The notes under the pieces were generated by a model. That model was not told the origin of the DNA. It saw nothing but the letters and a program-made list of their open reading frames with translations, and ran no database searches. From an uncultured Oscillospiraceae bacterium (GTDB taxonomy: Bacteria; Bacillota; Clostridia; Oscillospirales; Oscillospiraceae), in the NCBI GenBank assembly GCA_910588105.1, contig CAJUQD010000031.1, forward strand, positions 1-32,085: a stretch of DNA of 32,085 nt, given 5' to 3'. Numbering within the stretch: position 1 is the stretch's first letter; each line of letters begins with the position of its first letter. Positions 21,521 through 28,716 of the stretch are shown here, one piece after another. Both the position numbers and the translations under genes were made by a program.

Positions 21521-22410
21521 AGGGCCGCACCTGCCCCCGCCAGGCCCACGGCGGTGAGGACGGCAAATTGAGGCAGGTAGGGCCGGAACCAGCCGTCGTA
21601 AAGCGGATTGTGGGGGGTGCCGAAGTCTGAGAAGCTGAATATCATGCCAAATACGGCCAGGGACAGCACCGCGGCGGCCAGGGACAGGATATACACCGCG
21701 GCCCAGCGACGGTCCCGGGTGCGGGCCTTTACCAGGGCAAACAGCCCCACCAGCCCCGCCAAGGCGCAACAGCCCCACTCCAGCCGCTCTGCTATGGCGG
21801 TAAGGCCGGGGGAGGAGTGCGCGCTGTATGCGGGGCCTATGCCTTCGCCGATGACGGATTTGTCCACCGTCCATACAGTTAAAAGCTGCTCCGGGTCGGC
21901 GGAGAGGCGCCACACCGCCCACCAGGCATAGGCGAGCGCGGCCAGCATCAGCAGCCCGCAAAGAACTACCCCTTTGGGAAGGGCACATTTCACCCGGTTC
22001 CTCCGGCGGAGAAAGCACGCCAGGCACAGGCCCGTCCCCGCCGCCAGCTGGAGGAGGGGCAGCACGGTCAGGATGTTGACAGGGGCGCCCACCAGATGGT
22101 GGCTGCCGCCCCACTCATACCATTTGAGGAGCATATAGAAGGGGGAGACGGGCAGGGGGGCCAGCGCCGCCGCCAGCAGGCACGCCGTCAGGGCGGCGAA
22201 TACCGCCAGCCAGACGTAGTACGCCTTGGGGGGCTGCACCAGCAGGCGCACCACCTGCTCGGGGTCGCCCACCTCCCGGCGCAGCTCCTCCTCGCTCCGG
22301 GGCGGGGCGCCCACGATGTCCCGGTAGTCGGCGATCACGTCCTCCGCCTCCTCCCGGGGCAGCCGCCAGCGGGCGGCCTGCTCCAGCCGGGCCATGTAAT
22401 CCTTTTTCAC
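21514..22410 (-). CDS. membrane protein with N-terminal HAAS/DUF1700-like domain
   Basis: 298 residues from a GTG start (MKKDYMARLEQAARWRLPRE), with GAAAGGAG about ten bases upstream. The first 65 residues are a helical HAAS-type domain (EEAEDVIADYRDIVGAPPRS, then EEELRREVGDPEQVVRLLV) like that of DUF1700 proteins, which partner PadR regulators. Five or so hydrophobic segments follow (about 67-88, 110-130, 148-168, 213-230, 238-258, 277-297). It probably acts with the PadR protein encoded next, by binding or sequestering it at the membrane. The biochemical role is not known. Confidence 0.82.
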   Translation of the reverse strand: MKKDYMARLEQAARWRLPREEAEDVIADYRDIVGAPPRSEEELRREVGDPEQVVRLLVQPPKAYYVWLAVFAALTACLLAAALAPLPVSPFYMLLKWYEWGGSHHLVGAPVNILTVLPLLQLAAGTGLCLACFLRRRNRVKCALPKGVVLCGLLMLAALAYAWWAVWRLSADPEQLLTVWTVDKSVIGEGIGPAYSAHSSPGLTAIAERLEWGCCALAGLVGLFALVKARTRDRRWAAVYILSLAAAVLSLAVFGMIFSFSDFGTPHNPLYDGWFRPYLPQFAVLTAVGLAGAGAALC

Positions 22411-22441
22411 CGGGACACGCTCCTTTCACTCGTGTAAAATT

Positions 22442-22463
22442 TACTATTGTTAAAAATATAGTA
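22442..22463. promoter_or_regulatory. candidate PadR operator
   Basis: TACTAT (22442-22447) and ATAGTA (22458-22463), ten bases apart, inside an AT-rich island just upstream of the PadR operon start. The size fits PadR sites. A reverse-strand promoter overlapping it is likely but not clear. Confidence 0.4.
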
Positions 22464-22521
22464 GATACAAGATGATAATACCACACCCCGGCAGGGCTGT
22501 CAAGGGGGGATGCGCCCAGGG

Positions 22522-22550
22522 TTGACAGCGGCGGCAGGGTATGGTATACT
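22522..22550 (+). promoter_or_regulatory. promoter of the ABC-F leader transcript
   Basis: TTGACA (22522-22527), 17-base spacer, TATACT (22545-22550). It gives a leader of about 215 bases before the gene at 22773. Confidence 0.85.
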
Positions 22551-22580
22551 GTCCTCAATCTCAGGGAAAAGGGTGAAAAG

Positions 22581-22595
22581 ATGCGCAACAAGTAA
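22581..22595 (+). CDS. four-codon leader reading frame in the ABC-F leader
   Basis: ATGCGCAACAAGTAA encodes Met-Arg-Asn-Lys. GGAAAAGGG lies about seven bases upstream, and the frame begins some 25 bases after the predicted transcription start. Tiny frames of 3-4 codons in leaders of resistance ABC-F genes act as ribosome sensors: drug-stalled ribosomes change leader folding. A 13-codon overlapping frame from GTG 22573 is an alternative. Function is inferred from position and from the attenuator structures downstream. Confidence 0.55.
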   Translation: MRNK

Positions 22596-22626
22596 GTTGA
22601 ACTTCAAGCTGTGAACAAGAGGTTGG

Positions 22627-22751
22627 GGCCCATGTAACATGGGCCTGGGCTTTCATGGCGCGAAGGGCGGCTTGCTTGACCGGGGGCGTGTCATATGCCC
22701 CTGCCTTTTCGTCATGTGATCCGTCTTTCTGCCATGAAAGACGGATTTTTT
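22627..22751 (+). promoter_or_regulatory. transcription attenuator of the ABC-F gene (antiterminator plus terminator)
   Basis: Hairpin GGCCCATG/CATGGGCC (22627-22645) is followed by CTTTCATGGC (22650-22659), the exact complement of GCCATGAAAG (22731-22740) in the terminator. The terminator itself is TCCGTCTTTC (22720-22729), loop, complement (22736-22745) and six T (22746-22751). Pairing of 22650-22659 with 22731-22740 would break the terminator, so the two folds are exclusive. A further hairpin lies at 22682-22703. The Shine-Dalgarno of the ABC-F gene follows the T-run. Confidence 0.8.
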
Positions 22752-22772
22752 GCGTAAAAGGAGCGGAAGCGT

Positions 22773-24308
22773 ATGTTTCAGGTGAAAAACCTCACCGTCA
22801 CCCATAAAAAGGATCTGACCACCCTGGTGGAGGGGCTTTCCTTCACCCTGGCCCCCGGCGACCGGGCGGCCCTCATCGGGGAGGAGGGGAACGGCAAGTC
22901 TAGTGTGCTCAAGCTGTTGTATAACCCGGCGCTGGTGGAGCCCTACGCGGAGTGGACGGGGGAGATTGTGGACAGGGGGCTGCGGAAGGGCTACCTGGCC
23001 CAGGAGCTCACCCCGGGGCAGCTGGGACAGCCGGTATGGGAGTTCTGCCAGGCTGTCCCCGCCTTTGAGGGGGCCGGCCCCAAAGCGTTAGACCGCGCCG
23101 CCCGGCAGGTGGGGCTCCGCCCCGAGCTGTTCTGGGATGAGCGCCCCATGGATACCCTGTCCGGCGGGGAACGGGTGAAGCTGCGCCTGGCCCTGCTGCT
23201 GCTGGACAGCCCCGATGTGCTGCTGCTGGATGAGCCGTCCAACGACCTGGACCTTCAGACCCTGGAGTGGCTGGAGGGGTTTCTGCTGAGGTGTAAAGTG
23301 CCGGTGCTCTACATCTCCCATGATGAGACGCTGCTGGAGCGCACCGCCAACGTGGTTATCCACCTGGAGCGGCTGCGGCGGCGCACCCTGCCCCGGTGTA
23401 CGGTGGCCCGGACGGGGTACGGGGAGTACGTGGAGCGGCGGCAGGCGGGCTTTGTCCACCAGGAGCAGGTGGCCCGGAAGGAGCGGGCGGAGTACGACGC
23501 AAAGATGGCCAAATACCGCCAGATCCGGGACAAGATGGATCATGCGCTGGCCACCGCCACCCGTCAGGACCCCCACAACGCGGCAATTATGAAAAAGAAA
23601 ATGCATACGGTGCTGTCCATCGGGCGCCGGTTTGAGCGGGAAAAGGAGGACATGACCGCCCTGCCCGAGTGGGAGGAGGCCATCCTGACCGCTTTTGACA
23701 AGGAAAAGTCCTCCTTTCCGGCGGGTAAGAGCGTGCTGCGCCTGGACCTGCCAAAGCTTGCCGCCGGGGAGCGGGTGCTGGCCCGAAACGTCCGGCTGTG
23801 GGTGACGGGGCCGGAAAAGATCGGCATCGTGGGCCCCAACGGCGTGGGCAAATCCACCCTGCTGAAGCTGGCGGCGGACGAGCTGCTGGCCCGGAGCGAC
23901 CTGCGGGTGGCCTACATGCCCCAGGACTACGGCGATCTGCTGCTGGGGGACAAGACCCCGGTGGAGGTGCTGGCCCCCTCCGGGCACAGGGACGACGTGA
24001 CAAGGGCCCGCACCTTACTGGGCAATATGAAGTACAAGGCGGAGGAGATGGAGCACCCGGCGGCGGGGCTGTCGGGGGGACAGCGGGCCAAGCTGCTGTT
24101 TTTGTCCATGGTGCTGAACGGGGCAAACGTGCTGGTGCTGGACGAGCCCACCCGGAATTTCTCCCCCCTGTCCGCCCCGGTGATCCGCCGGGTGCTGGCG
24201 GATTTCCCCGGGGCCATCATCAGCGTGTCCCATGACCGTCTGTATTTGGAGCAGGTGTGCACACGGGTGCTGGGGCTGGGGCCGGAGGGGCTGAAAGAGG
24301 CGATGTAA
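22773..24308 (+). CDS. ABC-F type ribosomal protection-like protein
   Basis: A 511-residue soluble protein with two ATPase cassettes and no membrane part. Cassette 1: Walker A GEEGNGKSS, signature LSGGE, Walker B VLLLDEPSNDLD, H-loop YISHDE. Cassette 2: Walker A GPNGVGKST, signature LSGGQ, Walker B VLVLDEPTRNFSPLS, H-loop VSHDR. The linker between them (about residues 225-315: YDAKMAKYRQIRDKMDHALA, then TRQDPHNAAIMKKKMHTVLS) is the antibiotic-resistance-domain position that reaches towards the peptidyl-transferase centre. ABC-F proteins of this build eject lincosamide, streptogramin A or pleuromutilin drugs. The leader attenuator supports drug-induced control. The spectrum is not shown; a housekeeping role cannot be ruled out. 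Confidence 0.85.
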   Translation: MFQVKNLTVTHKKDLTTLVEGLSFTLAPGDRAALIGEEGNGKSSVLKLLYNPALVEPYAEWTGEIVDRGLRKGYLAQELTPGQLGQPVWEFCQAVPAFEGAGPKALDRAARQVGLRPELFWDERPMDTLSGGERVKLRLALLLLDSPDVLLLDEPSNDLDLQTLEWLEGFLLRCKVPVLYISHDETLLERTANVVIHLERLRRRTLPRCTVARTGYGEYVERRQAGFVHQEQVARKERAEYDAKMAKYRQIRDKMDHALATATRQDPHNAAIMKKKMHTVLSIGRRFEREKEDMTALPEWEEAILTAFDKEKSSFPAGKSVLRLDLPKLAAGERVLARNVRLWVTGPEKIGIVGPNGVGKSTLLKLAADELLARSDLRVAYMPQDYGDLLLGDKTPVEVLAPSGHRDDVTRARTLLGNMKYKAEEMEHPAAGLSGGQRAKLLFLSMVLNGANVLVLDEPTRNFSPLSAPVIRRVLADFPGAIISVSHDRLYLEQVCTRVLGLGPEGLKEAM

Positions 24309-24422
24309 ACCCGTAGTCGTGCTTCGCCTGTTCGCGACGTGCGGCTTTCGTCAAAGCAAAGCCCGCTCAGCTCCGTTTCTGCCTTTGGTGAAAACTTCGT
24401 TCGCTCACTAGCTTCTCCTCTC

Positions 24423-24453
24423 CCCACAAAGCCAAAAGACGGCTTTGCGGGGA
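24423..24453. other. inverted repeat after the ABC-F gene
   Basis: CCCCACAAAGCC pairs with GGCTTTGCGGGG (one mismatch) around a seven-base loop. No T-run follows. The 200 bases from 24309 to 24512 hold no gene I can support, and no clear terminator for the ABC-F gene. Confidence 0.35.
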
Positions 24454-24512
24454 CCCCGTTAGGACTTCCGCTGCTCACGCCTGCTCTGCAACCTGTGGTT
24501 GACAAAAAATAA

Positions 24513-24662
24513 CCCTGGCTTGGTGGTTTTGAGGGGGACGAGAGCCGGGAGCTTACCCCGGATCAGCTGCGCATGGTGGAGAAGATCGTGGGGCGGTATC
24601 TGGCGGACCAGCTGGCAAGCCTGAGGATGGGCCTGTTCCGAAACCAGAAGCTGGTGGCCTGA
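24513..24662 (+). pseudogene. unrecognised C-terminal gene scrap
   Basis: After a stop at 24510-24512 the frame runs 49 codons to TGA 24660-24662, with protein-like, helical content: FEGDESRELTPDQLRMVEKI, then VGRYLADQLASLRMGLFRNQ and KLVA. No ATG with a ribosome-binding site opens it, so it looks like the end of a gene whose front was lost. I do not recognise the family. Confidence 0.4.
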
Positions 24663-24744
24663 ATTACAGAAGCGACCCCGCGGACCGGGACTGCTGAGAA
24701 GGGATAAGGTAGAATAAGTTTCGCAAAAACACAAAGAGGCATCG

Positions 24745-24803
24745 TTTGCAGCCCTTTGGTGGAATGAAGCATCGACACACCATTCTGAAAGGAGTCTGCA
24801 AAC
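24745..24803. other. imperfect long hairpin left of the first MITE
   Basis: GTTTGCAG near 24747 and CTGCAAAC at the right end can pair, with further imperfect pairing of CCCTTTGGTGGAATG and CATTCTGAAAGG inside. It directly abuts the MITE at 24805. Possibly another small repeat or an old terminator. Confidence 0.4.
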
Positions 24804-24804
24804 T

Positions 24805-24969
24805 TAGGGCTTGTTTGAAAATTGTCAACACGCCCAATCGGCGGGCCTTTTTCCGCCGAGCCGCGTTGCTTTGCCTTGAAATACACAAAGTATTTCTGCG
24901 CCAAATCGCCTTGCCCGGCGAAAAAATTCCTTGCCGCTGGGCATATTGCCAATTTTCAAACGGCGCCTA
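24805..24969. mobile_element. MITE-like element, copy 1 (165 bp)
   Basis: Flanked by TA at 24805-24806 and 24968-24969. Terminal inverted repeats contain TTGAAAATTG at the left and CAATTTTCAA at the right. Inside are further complementary blocks, including AAATAC/GTATTT around a five-base loop, so the element can fold back on itself. It encodes no transposase; the TA ends suggest mobilisation by a Tc1/mariner (IS630)-type enzyme. It matches copy 2 at 158 of 165 bases by hand alignment. Confidence 0.8.
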
Positions 24970-25022
24970 AAGTGCGAAAAATTGTTGACACTACCCTGAG
25001 AAAGGCGCACACATCGTCGGTA

Positions 25023-25055
25023 CAAAGCCCAGCCCGCGAAGCGGGCTGGGCTTTG
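25023..25055. terminator. perfect 15-base hairpin, probable terminator
   Basis: CAAAGCCCAGCCCGC (25023-25037) with its complement (25041-25055) and a GAA loop. It has no long T-run on either side. It sits between MITE copy 1 and the SDR terminator. Confidence 0.5.
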
Positions 25056-25069
25056 CAGGGACCCTGGGG

Positions 25070-25106
25070 ATGGAAAAGGCACACACGCTATGCGTGTGCG
25101 CCTTTG
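25070..25106 (-). terminator. terminator of the SDR gene
   Basis: On the reverse strand a 14-base stem (one mismatch) AAAGGCGCACACGC / GCGTGTGTGCCTTT with loop ATA, followed by TTCC; the stop of the SDR gene is 18 bases before it. Confidence 0.75.
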
Positions 25107-25123
25107 TTTGTCTTGAGTGCCGG

Positions 25124-25927
25124 TCAGGGCCGTAGGCCCATGCCGCCCTCCAGCGTAAGCGTTTCGCCGGTGAGGTATTTGAAATCAGGGTGGGTGAGCT
25201 GAACGCAGACCCGGCCGATCTCGGTTTCGGGGTCGCCGTAGTGGCCCATGGGAGGCATTTTCACGTTGGCCTTAAAGGCGTCGGGATAGGCTTTCTGGAA
25301 GTTCTCCAGCTGGGCGGTCCAGGCGATGGGGCAGATCACGTTCACGTTGATACCGTCGGGACCCCACTCGGTGGCGGCCACCCGGGAAAGGCCCCGGATG
25401 CCCTCCTTGGCGGCGGCGTAAGCGCACTGGCCGTAGTTGCCGAAGAGGCCGGCACCCGAGGCGAAGTTGATGACGGAGCCACGGGTCTCTTTCAGATGGG
25501 GGTAGCAGGCCTGCATATAGTAGAAGGCGGCGTACAGCCCGGAGTAGACGGCCAGGTCAAACTGCTCCGTGGAGTGGTCCGCCAGGGTCACGCCGGAAGC
25601 GGAGGCCTGGGCGTTGTTAATAAGCGCGTCGATGCGGCCGAACGCATTGATGGTCTCATCCACCACGTTTTGAACCACGGCCTTGTTGTCCGATCCCGCG
25701 GACACGTCGGCCTGGATGGGGAGCACCTTCACACCGTAGAGCTGCTCCAGCTCCTCCTTGGCATCCTCCAGTTTCTTCATGTTCCGTCCGGTGATGACGA
25801 GATTGGCCCCCTCCTTGGCAAAGGCGGTGGCAATGCCGTAGCCAATGGAGCCGCAGCTGGCGCCATCGCTGAGGACGGCCCGACCGCCGCCGGTGATAAT
25901 GACAGTTTTGCCTTTCATGGTGCCCAT
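25124..25927 (-). CDS. short-chain dehydrogenase/reductase (SDR family oxidoreductase)
   Basis: A 267-residue classical SDR, NAD(P)-dependent. The cofactor motif is TVIITGGGRAVLSDGASCGS, then IGYGIATAFAKEGANLVITG, with an insert of about eleven residues between the first and second glycines compared with the usual TGxxxGIG. NNAQ replaces NNAG. The catalytic Ser lies in VINFASGAGLFG and Tyr/Lys in QCAYAAAKEG. It ends with LTGETLTLEGGMGLRP, the typical substrate-side tail. It may act on a hydroxy or keto group of a sterol, fatty acid or sugar; none can be chosen. AAGGAG lies ten bases before ATG 25927. It is bracketed by two MITE copies. Confidence 0.9.
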   Translation of the reverse strand: MGTMKGKTVIITGGGRAVLSDGASCGSIGYGIATAFAKEGANLVITGRNMKKLEDAKEELEQLYGVKVLPIQADVSAGSDNKAVVQNVVDETINAFGRIDALINNAQASASGVTLADHSTEQFDLAVYSGLYAAFYYMQACYPHLKETRGSVINFASGAGLFGNYGQCAYAAAKEGIRGLSRVAATEWGPDGINVNVICPIAWTAQLENFQKAYPDAFKANVKMPPMGHYGDPETEIGRVCVQLTHPDFKYLTGETLTLEGGMGLRP

Positions 25928-25964
25928 GTTTGTGGTTCTCCTTGTAAATATTCCCGGGGACGCT

Positions 25965-26129
25965 TAGGGCTTGTTTGAAAATTGTCAACACGCCCAATCG
26001 GCGGGCCTTTTTCCGCTGAACTGCGTTGCTTTGCCTTGAAATACACAAAGTATTTCTGCGCCAAGTCGCCCTGCCCGGCGAAAAAATCCCTTGCCGCTGG
26101 GCATATTACCAATTTTCAAACGGCGCCTA
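25965..26129. mobile_element. MITE-like element, copy 2 (165 bp)
   Basis: Same orientation and same length as the copy at 24805-24969, TA at 25965-25966 and 26128-26129, seven differences by hand alignment. It lies immediately upstream of the SDR start. Reading out of its left end on the reverse strand there is TTGACA about 11 bases from the terminal repeat, but a matching -10 in the SDR leader is not convincing. Confidence 0.8.
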
Positions 26130-26218
26130 GGGCCCGCCGGGTGATGGCAGATCTATTTTATTTTAACATACTTTTCCGGGAATTGCCACTCTTTTCTTTG
26201 CCGGGGCCGGGGAATTCA

Positions 26219-26824
26219 TTACGGAGCCCTTTGAAAATGCCTGTATGCCAGTACGCCGACAGGGAGGAAATACCCGCACCAGCCCAACAGGGCAACCGTT
26301 CCTCCGTTTCCGGCTTTCCCGCTCGCCATGCCTGTGAACATTCCCGTCATGGGCATAATGAGACAGCTGATGAAGAACACGCCGTGTACCATCATCAGGT
26401 ACTTCAGCCATTTGTCCAGCTTGGATTCCGGGTTGATGGACAGGCCGATGAAAAATGTGGAGAGGGCCATCATTCCATAACCGAGCAAATCATAATTGAA
26501 CAGCAGGCCGCCGCGCTGAAAATCTAATATGCGAACGGCCTGTTCGTTCAGCTCCTCCAGCCGGACGCTGGTCATCTGCGCGAAATAGACTAAGAGGATC
26601 AATACCGCGTAGATAACGCCAAAGGAAACACCGATATTGGCGGGAACTCGCCGGCTCTCGCAGCTCTCATATTGAAACCCCGCTGCCATCATCACATATC
26701 CCAAGGGCAAAACCATGCAAACCAGGTATGAGCCGAATGAAAAATCGGCGATCATACACACGGCAAAAAGGAAAACTGTGACGGTGACAACCGCCGCGCC
26801 GATTCTGGGAATTGTCCGGTTCAT
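26219..26824 (-). CDS. multi-pass membrane protein of unknown function
   Basis: 201 residues from ATG 26824, chosen because GGGGGAAGCAGG lies upstream; a longer reading into the pyrG promoter has no site. It is almost wholly hydrophobic with about six segments: VVTVTVFLFAVCMIADFSFG, YLVCMVLPLGYVMMAAGFQY, IGVSFGVIYAVLILLVYFAQ, LLGYGMMALSTFFIGLSINP, a fifth LMMVHGVFFISCLIMPMTGM, and a last LLGWCGYFLPVGVLAYRHFQ. The loops are short. No family is recognised and no neighbour gives a clue. It diverges from pyrG and is followed at 26130 by a MITE. Confidence 0.7.
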   Translation of the reverse strand: MNRTIPRIGAAVVTVTVFLFAVCMIADFSFGSYLVCMVLPLGYVMMAAGFQYESCESRRVPANIGVSFGVIYAVLILLVYFAQMTSVRLEELNEQAVRILDFQRGGLLFNYDLLGYGMMALSTFFIGLSINPESKLDKWLKYLMMVHGVFFISCLIMPMTGMFTGMASGKAGNGGTVALLGWCGYFLPVGVLAYRHFQRAP

Positions 26825-26935
26825 CCTGCTTCCCCCATAAAGTATGATTTTGCTGGTATGATAGCACAAAATAACCGCCGCGGCAATCTTTCTTTGCGGA
26901 AACGGCCAAAGAGATAAGCCCGCGGCGCTTATTAA

Positions 26936-26976
26936 AAGGGGCGGCACGCCCCTTGACTTGTCCCCGCCGGGGGCGT
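26936..26976. promoter_or_regulatory. palindromes over the pyrG promoter
   Basis: AAGGGGCG (26936-26943) pairs with CGCCCCTT (26947-26954). A second repeat, ACGCCCC (26946-26952) and GGGGCGT (26970-26976), brackets the -35 and spacer. One could bind a regulator, the other fold in DNA or RNA. The pyrG leader shows no T-run terminator, so Bacillus-type pyrG attenuation is not supported here. Confidence 0.45.
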
Positions 26977-26981
26977 AAAAT
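26953..26981 (+). promoter_or_regulatory. pyrG promoter
   Basis: TTGACT (26953-26958), 17-base spacer, TAAAAT (26976-26981). The ATG at 27063 follows after a leader of about 75 bases with AGGGGAGGAATTC. Confidence 0.75.
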
Positions 26982-27062
26982 AAGCCGTTAAATGGAAATT
27001 GGGCAGGGTAGGGTAAGGGCACCCGGCGCAAGGGGGCCGCGCCTGCCAGGGGAGGAATTCAT

Positions 27063-28673
27063 ATGACAACAGGCACGAAATTCATCTTTGTCACCGGCGG
27101 CGTGGTGTCCGGGCTGGGCAAGGGGATCACGGCGGCGTCCCTGGGCCGGCTGCTGAAGCAGCGGGGTCTTGGGGTACGGGTGCAGAAGCTGGACCCCTAT
27201 CTGAATGTGGACCCGGGCACCATGTCCCCCTACCAGCACGGGGAGGTGTTCGTCACCGACGACGGGGCGGAGACCGACCTGGACCTGGGCCACTATGAGC
27301 GGTTTATCGACGAGAACCTGACCTTTAACTCCTCCGTGTCCGCGGGGAAGGTCTATTGGAACGTACTCAACCGGGAGCGGGCGGGAGACTATTTGGGGGG
27401 GACGGTGCAGATCATCCCCCACATCACCGATGAGATCAAGCGGCACATCTACTCCCTGGAGGGGCCGGACACAGACGCGGCCATCGTGGAGATCGGCGGC
27501 ACCGTGGGCGATATCGAAAGCCAGCCCTTCCTGGAGGCCATCCGGCAGGTGGCCGCCGAGCGGGGGAGGAACAACGTGATGTTCATCCACGTGTCCCTCA
27601 TCGTGTCCATCCCCGGTTCCGGGGAATTGAAGTCCAAGCCTACCCAGCACTCCGCCAAGGAGCTGCTCAGCCTGGGCATCCAGCCGGACGTCATTATGTG
27701 CCGCAGCGACGCCCCCATCCCCCAGGACATTTTGGACAAGATATCCCTGTTCTGCAATATCCCGGCGGACCACGCCATCCCCAACCTGACGGCGGATCTC
27801 CTCTACGAGGTGCCGCTGATGCTGGAGCGGGAGGGGCTGGCCGACGTGGTGGTACGGCGGCTGGGGCTGATCTGCCACGCGCCCGACCTCACCGAGTGGG
27901 CCACCATGGTCCATCGGGCCAAGCACCCCGCGGGGAGCGTCGCCATCGCCCTGGTGGGCAAGTACGTGGGGCTCCACGACGCCTACCTGTCGGTGGCGGA
28001 GGCATTGACCCACGGCGGCATTGAGAACGGCGTATCGGTGGACATCCGCTGGGTGGACTCGGAGAAGGTCGTGCCGGAGACGGCGGACAAACTGCTGGGG
28101 GATGTCCAGGGCATCCTGGTGCCCGGCGGCTTCGGCAGCCGGGGGATTGAGGGCAAGATTGAGGCCATCCGGTACGCCAGGGAGAACAAAATTCCTTTCC
28201 TGGGCATCTGCCTGGGGATGCAGCTGGCGGTGGTGGAGTACGCCCGGCACGTGTGCGCTCTGGCGGGGGCCCACTCCTCCGAGCTGGATCCCACCACCCC
28301 TTATCCCGTCATTGACCTGATGCCCGGCCAGGTGGGGGTGACCGCCAAGGGGGGCACCATGCGGCTGGGCAGCTATCCCTGCCGGCTGGCGGAGGGTTCG
28401 CTGGCCGCGTCCATCTACGGCACAAATGAGATCAACGAGCGCCACCGCCACCGCTATGAGTTCAACAACGACTACCGGGAGGCGCTGACAAAGGCGGGGC
28501 TGTCCCTGTCCGGGCTGTCCCCCGACGGGCGGCTGGTGGAAATGGTGGAGCTGCCCGGCCACCCCTGGTTCGTGGCGGGCCAGTTCCACCCGGAGCTGAA
28601 ATCCCGGCCCAACCGGGCCCACCCGCTGTTCCGGGAATTTATCGGGGCGGCGAAGAGGGCCCTACGTGAATAA
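27063..28673 (+). CDS. pyrG: CTP synthase
   Basis: Makes CTP from UTP, ATP and glutamine. 536 residues, normal for the family. The synthetase half starts TKFIFVTGGVVSGLGKGITA, with the further motifs LDPYLNVDPGTMSPYQHGEV and AIVEIGGTVGDIESQPF. The glutamine amidotransferase half has VPGGFGSRGIEGK, the nucleophile Cys in LGICLGMQLAVVEYAR, and the His/Glu in AGQFHPELKSRP. The promoter (26953-26981) and terminator (28680-28716) make it a single-gene unit. Confidence 0.98.
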   Translation: MTTGTKFIFVTGGVVSGLGKGITAASLGRLLKQRGLGVRVQKLDPYLNVDPGTMSPYQHGEVFVTDDGAETDLDLGHYERFIDENLTFNSSVSAGKVYWNVLNRERAGDYLGGTVQIIPHITDEIKRHIYSLEGPDTDAAIVEIGGTVGDIESQPFLEAIRQVAAERGRNNVMFIHVSLIVSIPGSGELKSKPTQHSAKELLSLGIQPDVIMCRSDAPIPQDILDKISLFCNIPADHAIPNLTADLLYEVPLMLEREGLADVVVRRLGLICHAPDLTEWATMVHRAKHPAGSVAIALVGKYVGLHDAYLSVAEALTHGGIENGVSVDIRWVDSEKVVPETADKLLGDVQGILVPGGFGSRGIEGKIEAIRYARENKIPFLGICLGMQLAVVEYARHVCALAGAHSSELDPTTPYPVIDLMPGQVGVTAKGGTMRLGSYPCRLAEGSLAASIYGTNEINERHRHRYEFNNDYREALTKAGLSLSGLSPDGRLVEMVELPGHPWFVAGQFHPELKSRPNRAHPLFREFIGAAKRALRE

Positions 28674-28679
28674 ATGGTG

Positions 28680-28716
28680 ACAGCCGCCGGGGCCTCCCGG
28701 CGGCTGTTTCTATTTG
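28680..28716. terminator. terminator between pyrG and the converging unknown gene
   Basis: Twelve-base stem ACAGCCGCCGGG (28680-28691) and its complement (28696-28707), four-base loop, then TTTCTATTT on +. Confidence 0.85.

Noticed and set aside
24563..24952. Reverse-strand open frames across the MITEs (also 25915-26112)
   Set aside because: They are translations of the inverted-repeat element itself (both give FFAGQGDLAQKYFVYFKAKQ), lack ribosome-binding sites and are not genes.
26982..27062. Bacillus-style pyrG attenuator
   Set aside because: No T-run terminator and no GGG-start slippage setup are seen in the leader.
26988..28622. Reverse-strand open frame of 544 codons opposite pyrG
   Set aside because: Exact antisense of a highly conserved enzyme gene with no start signal.
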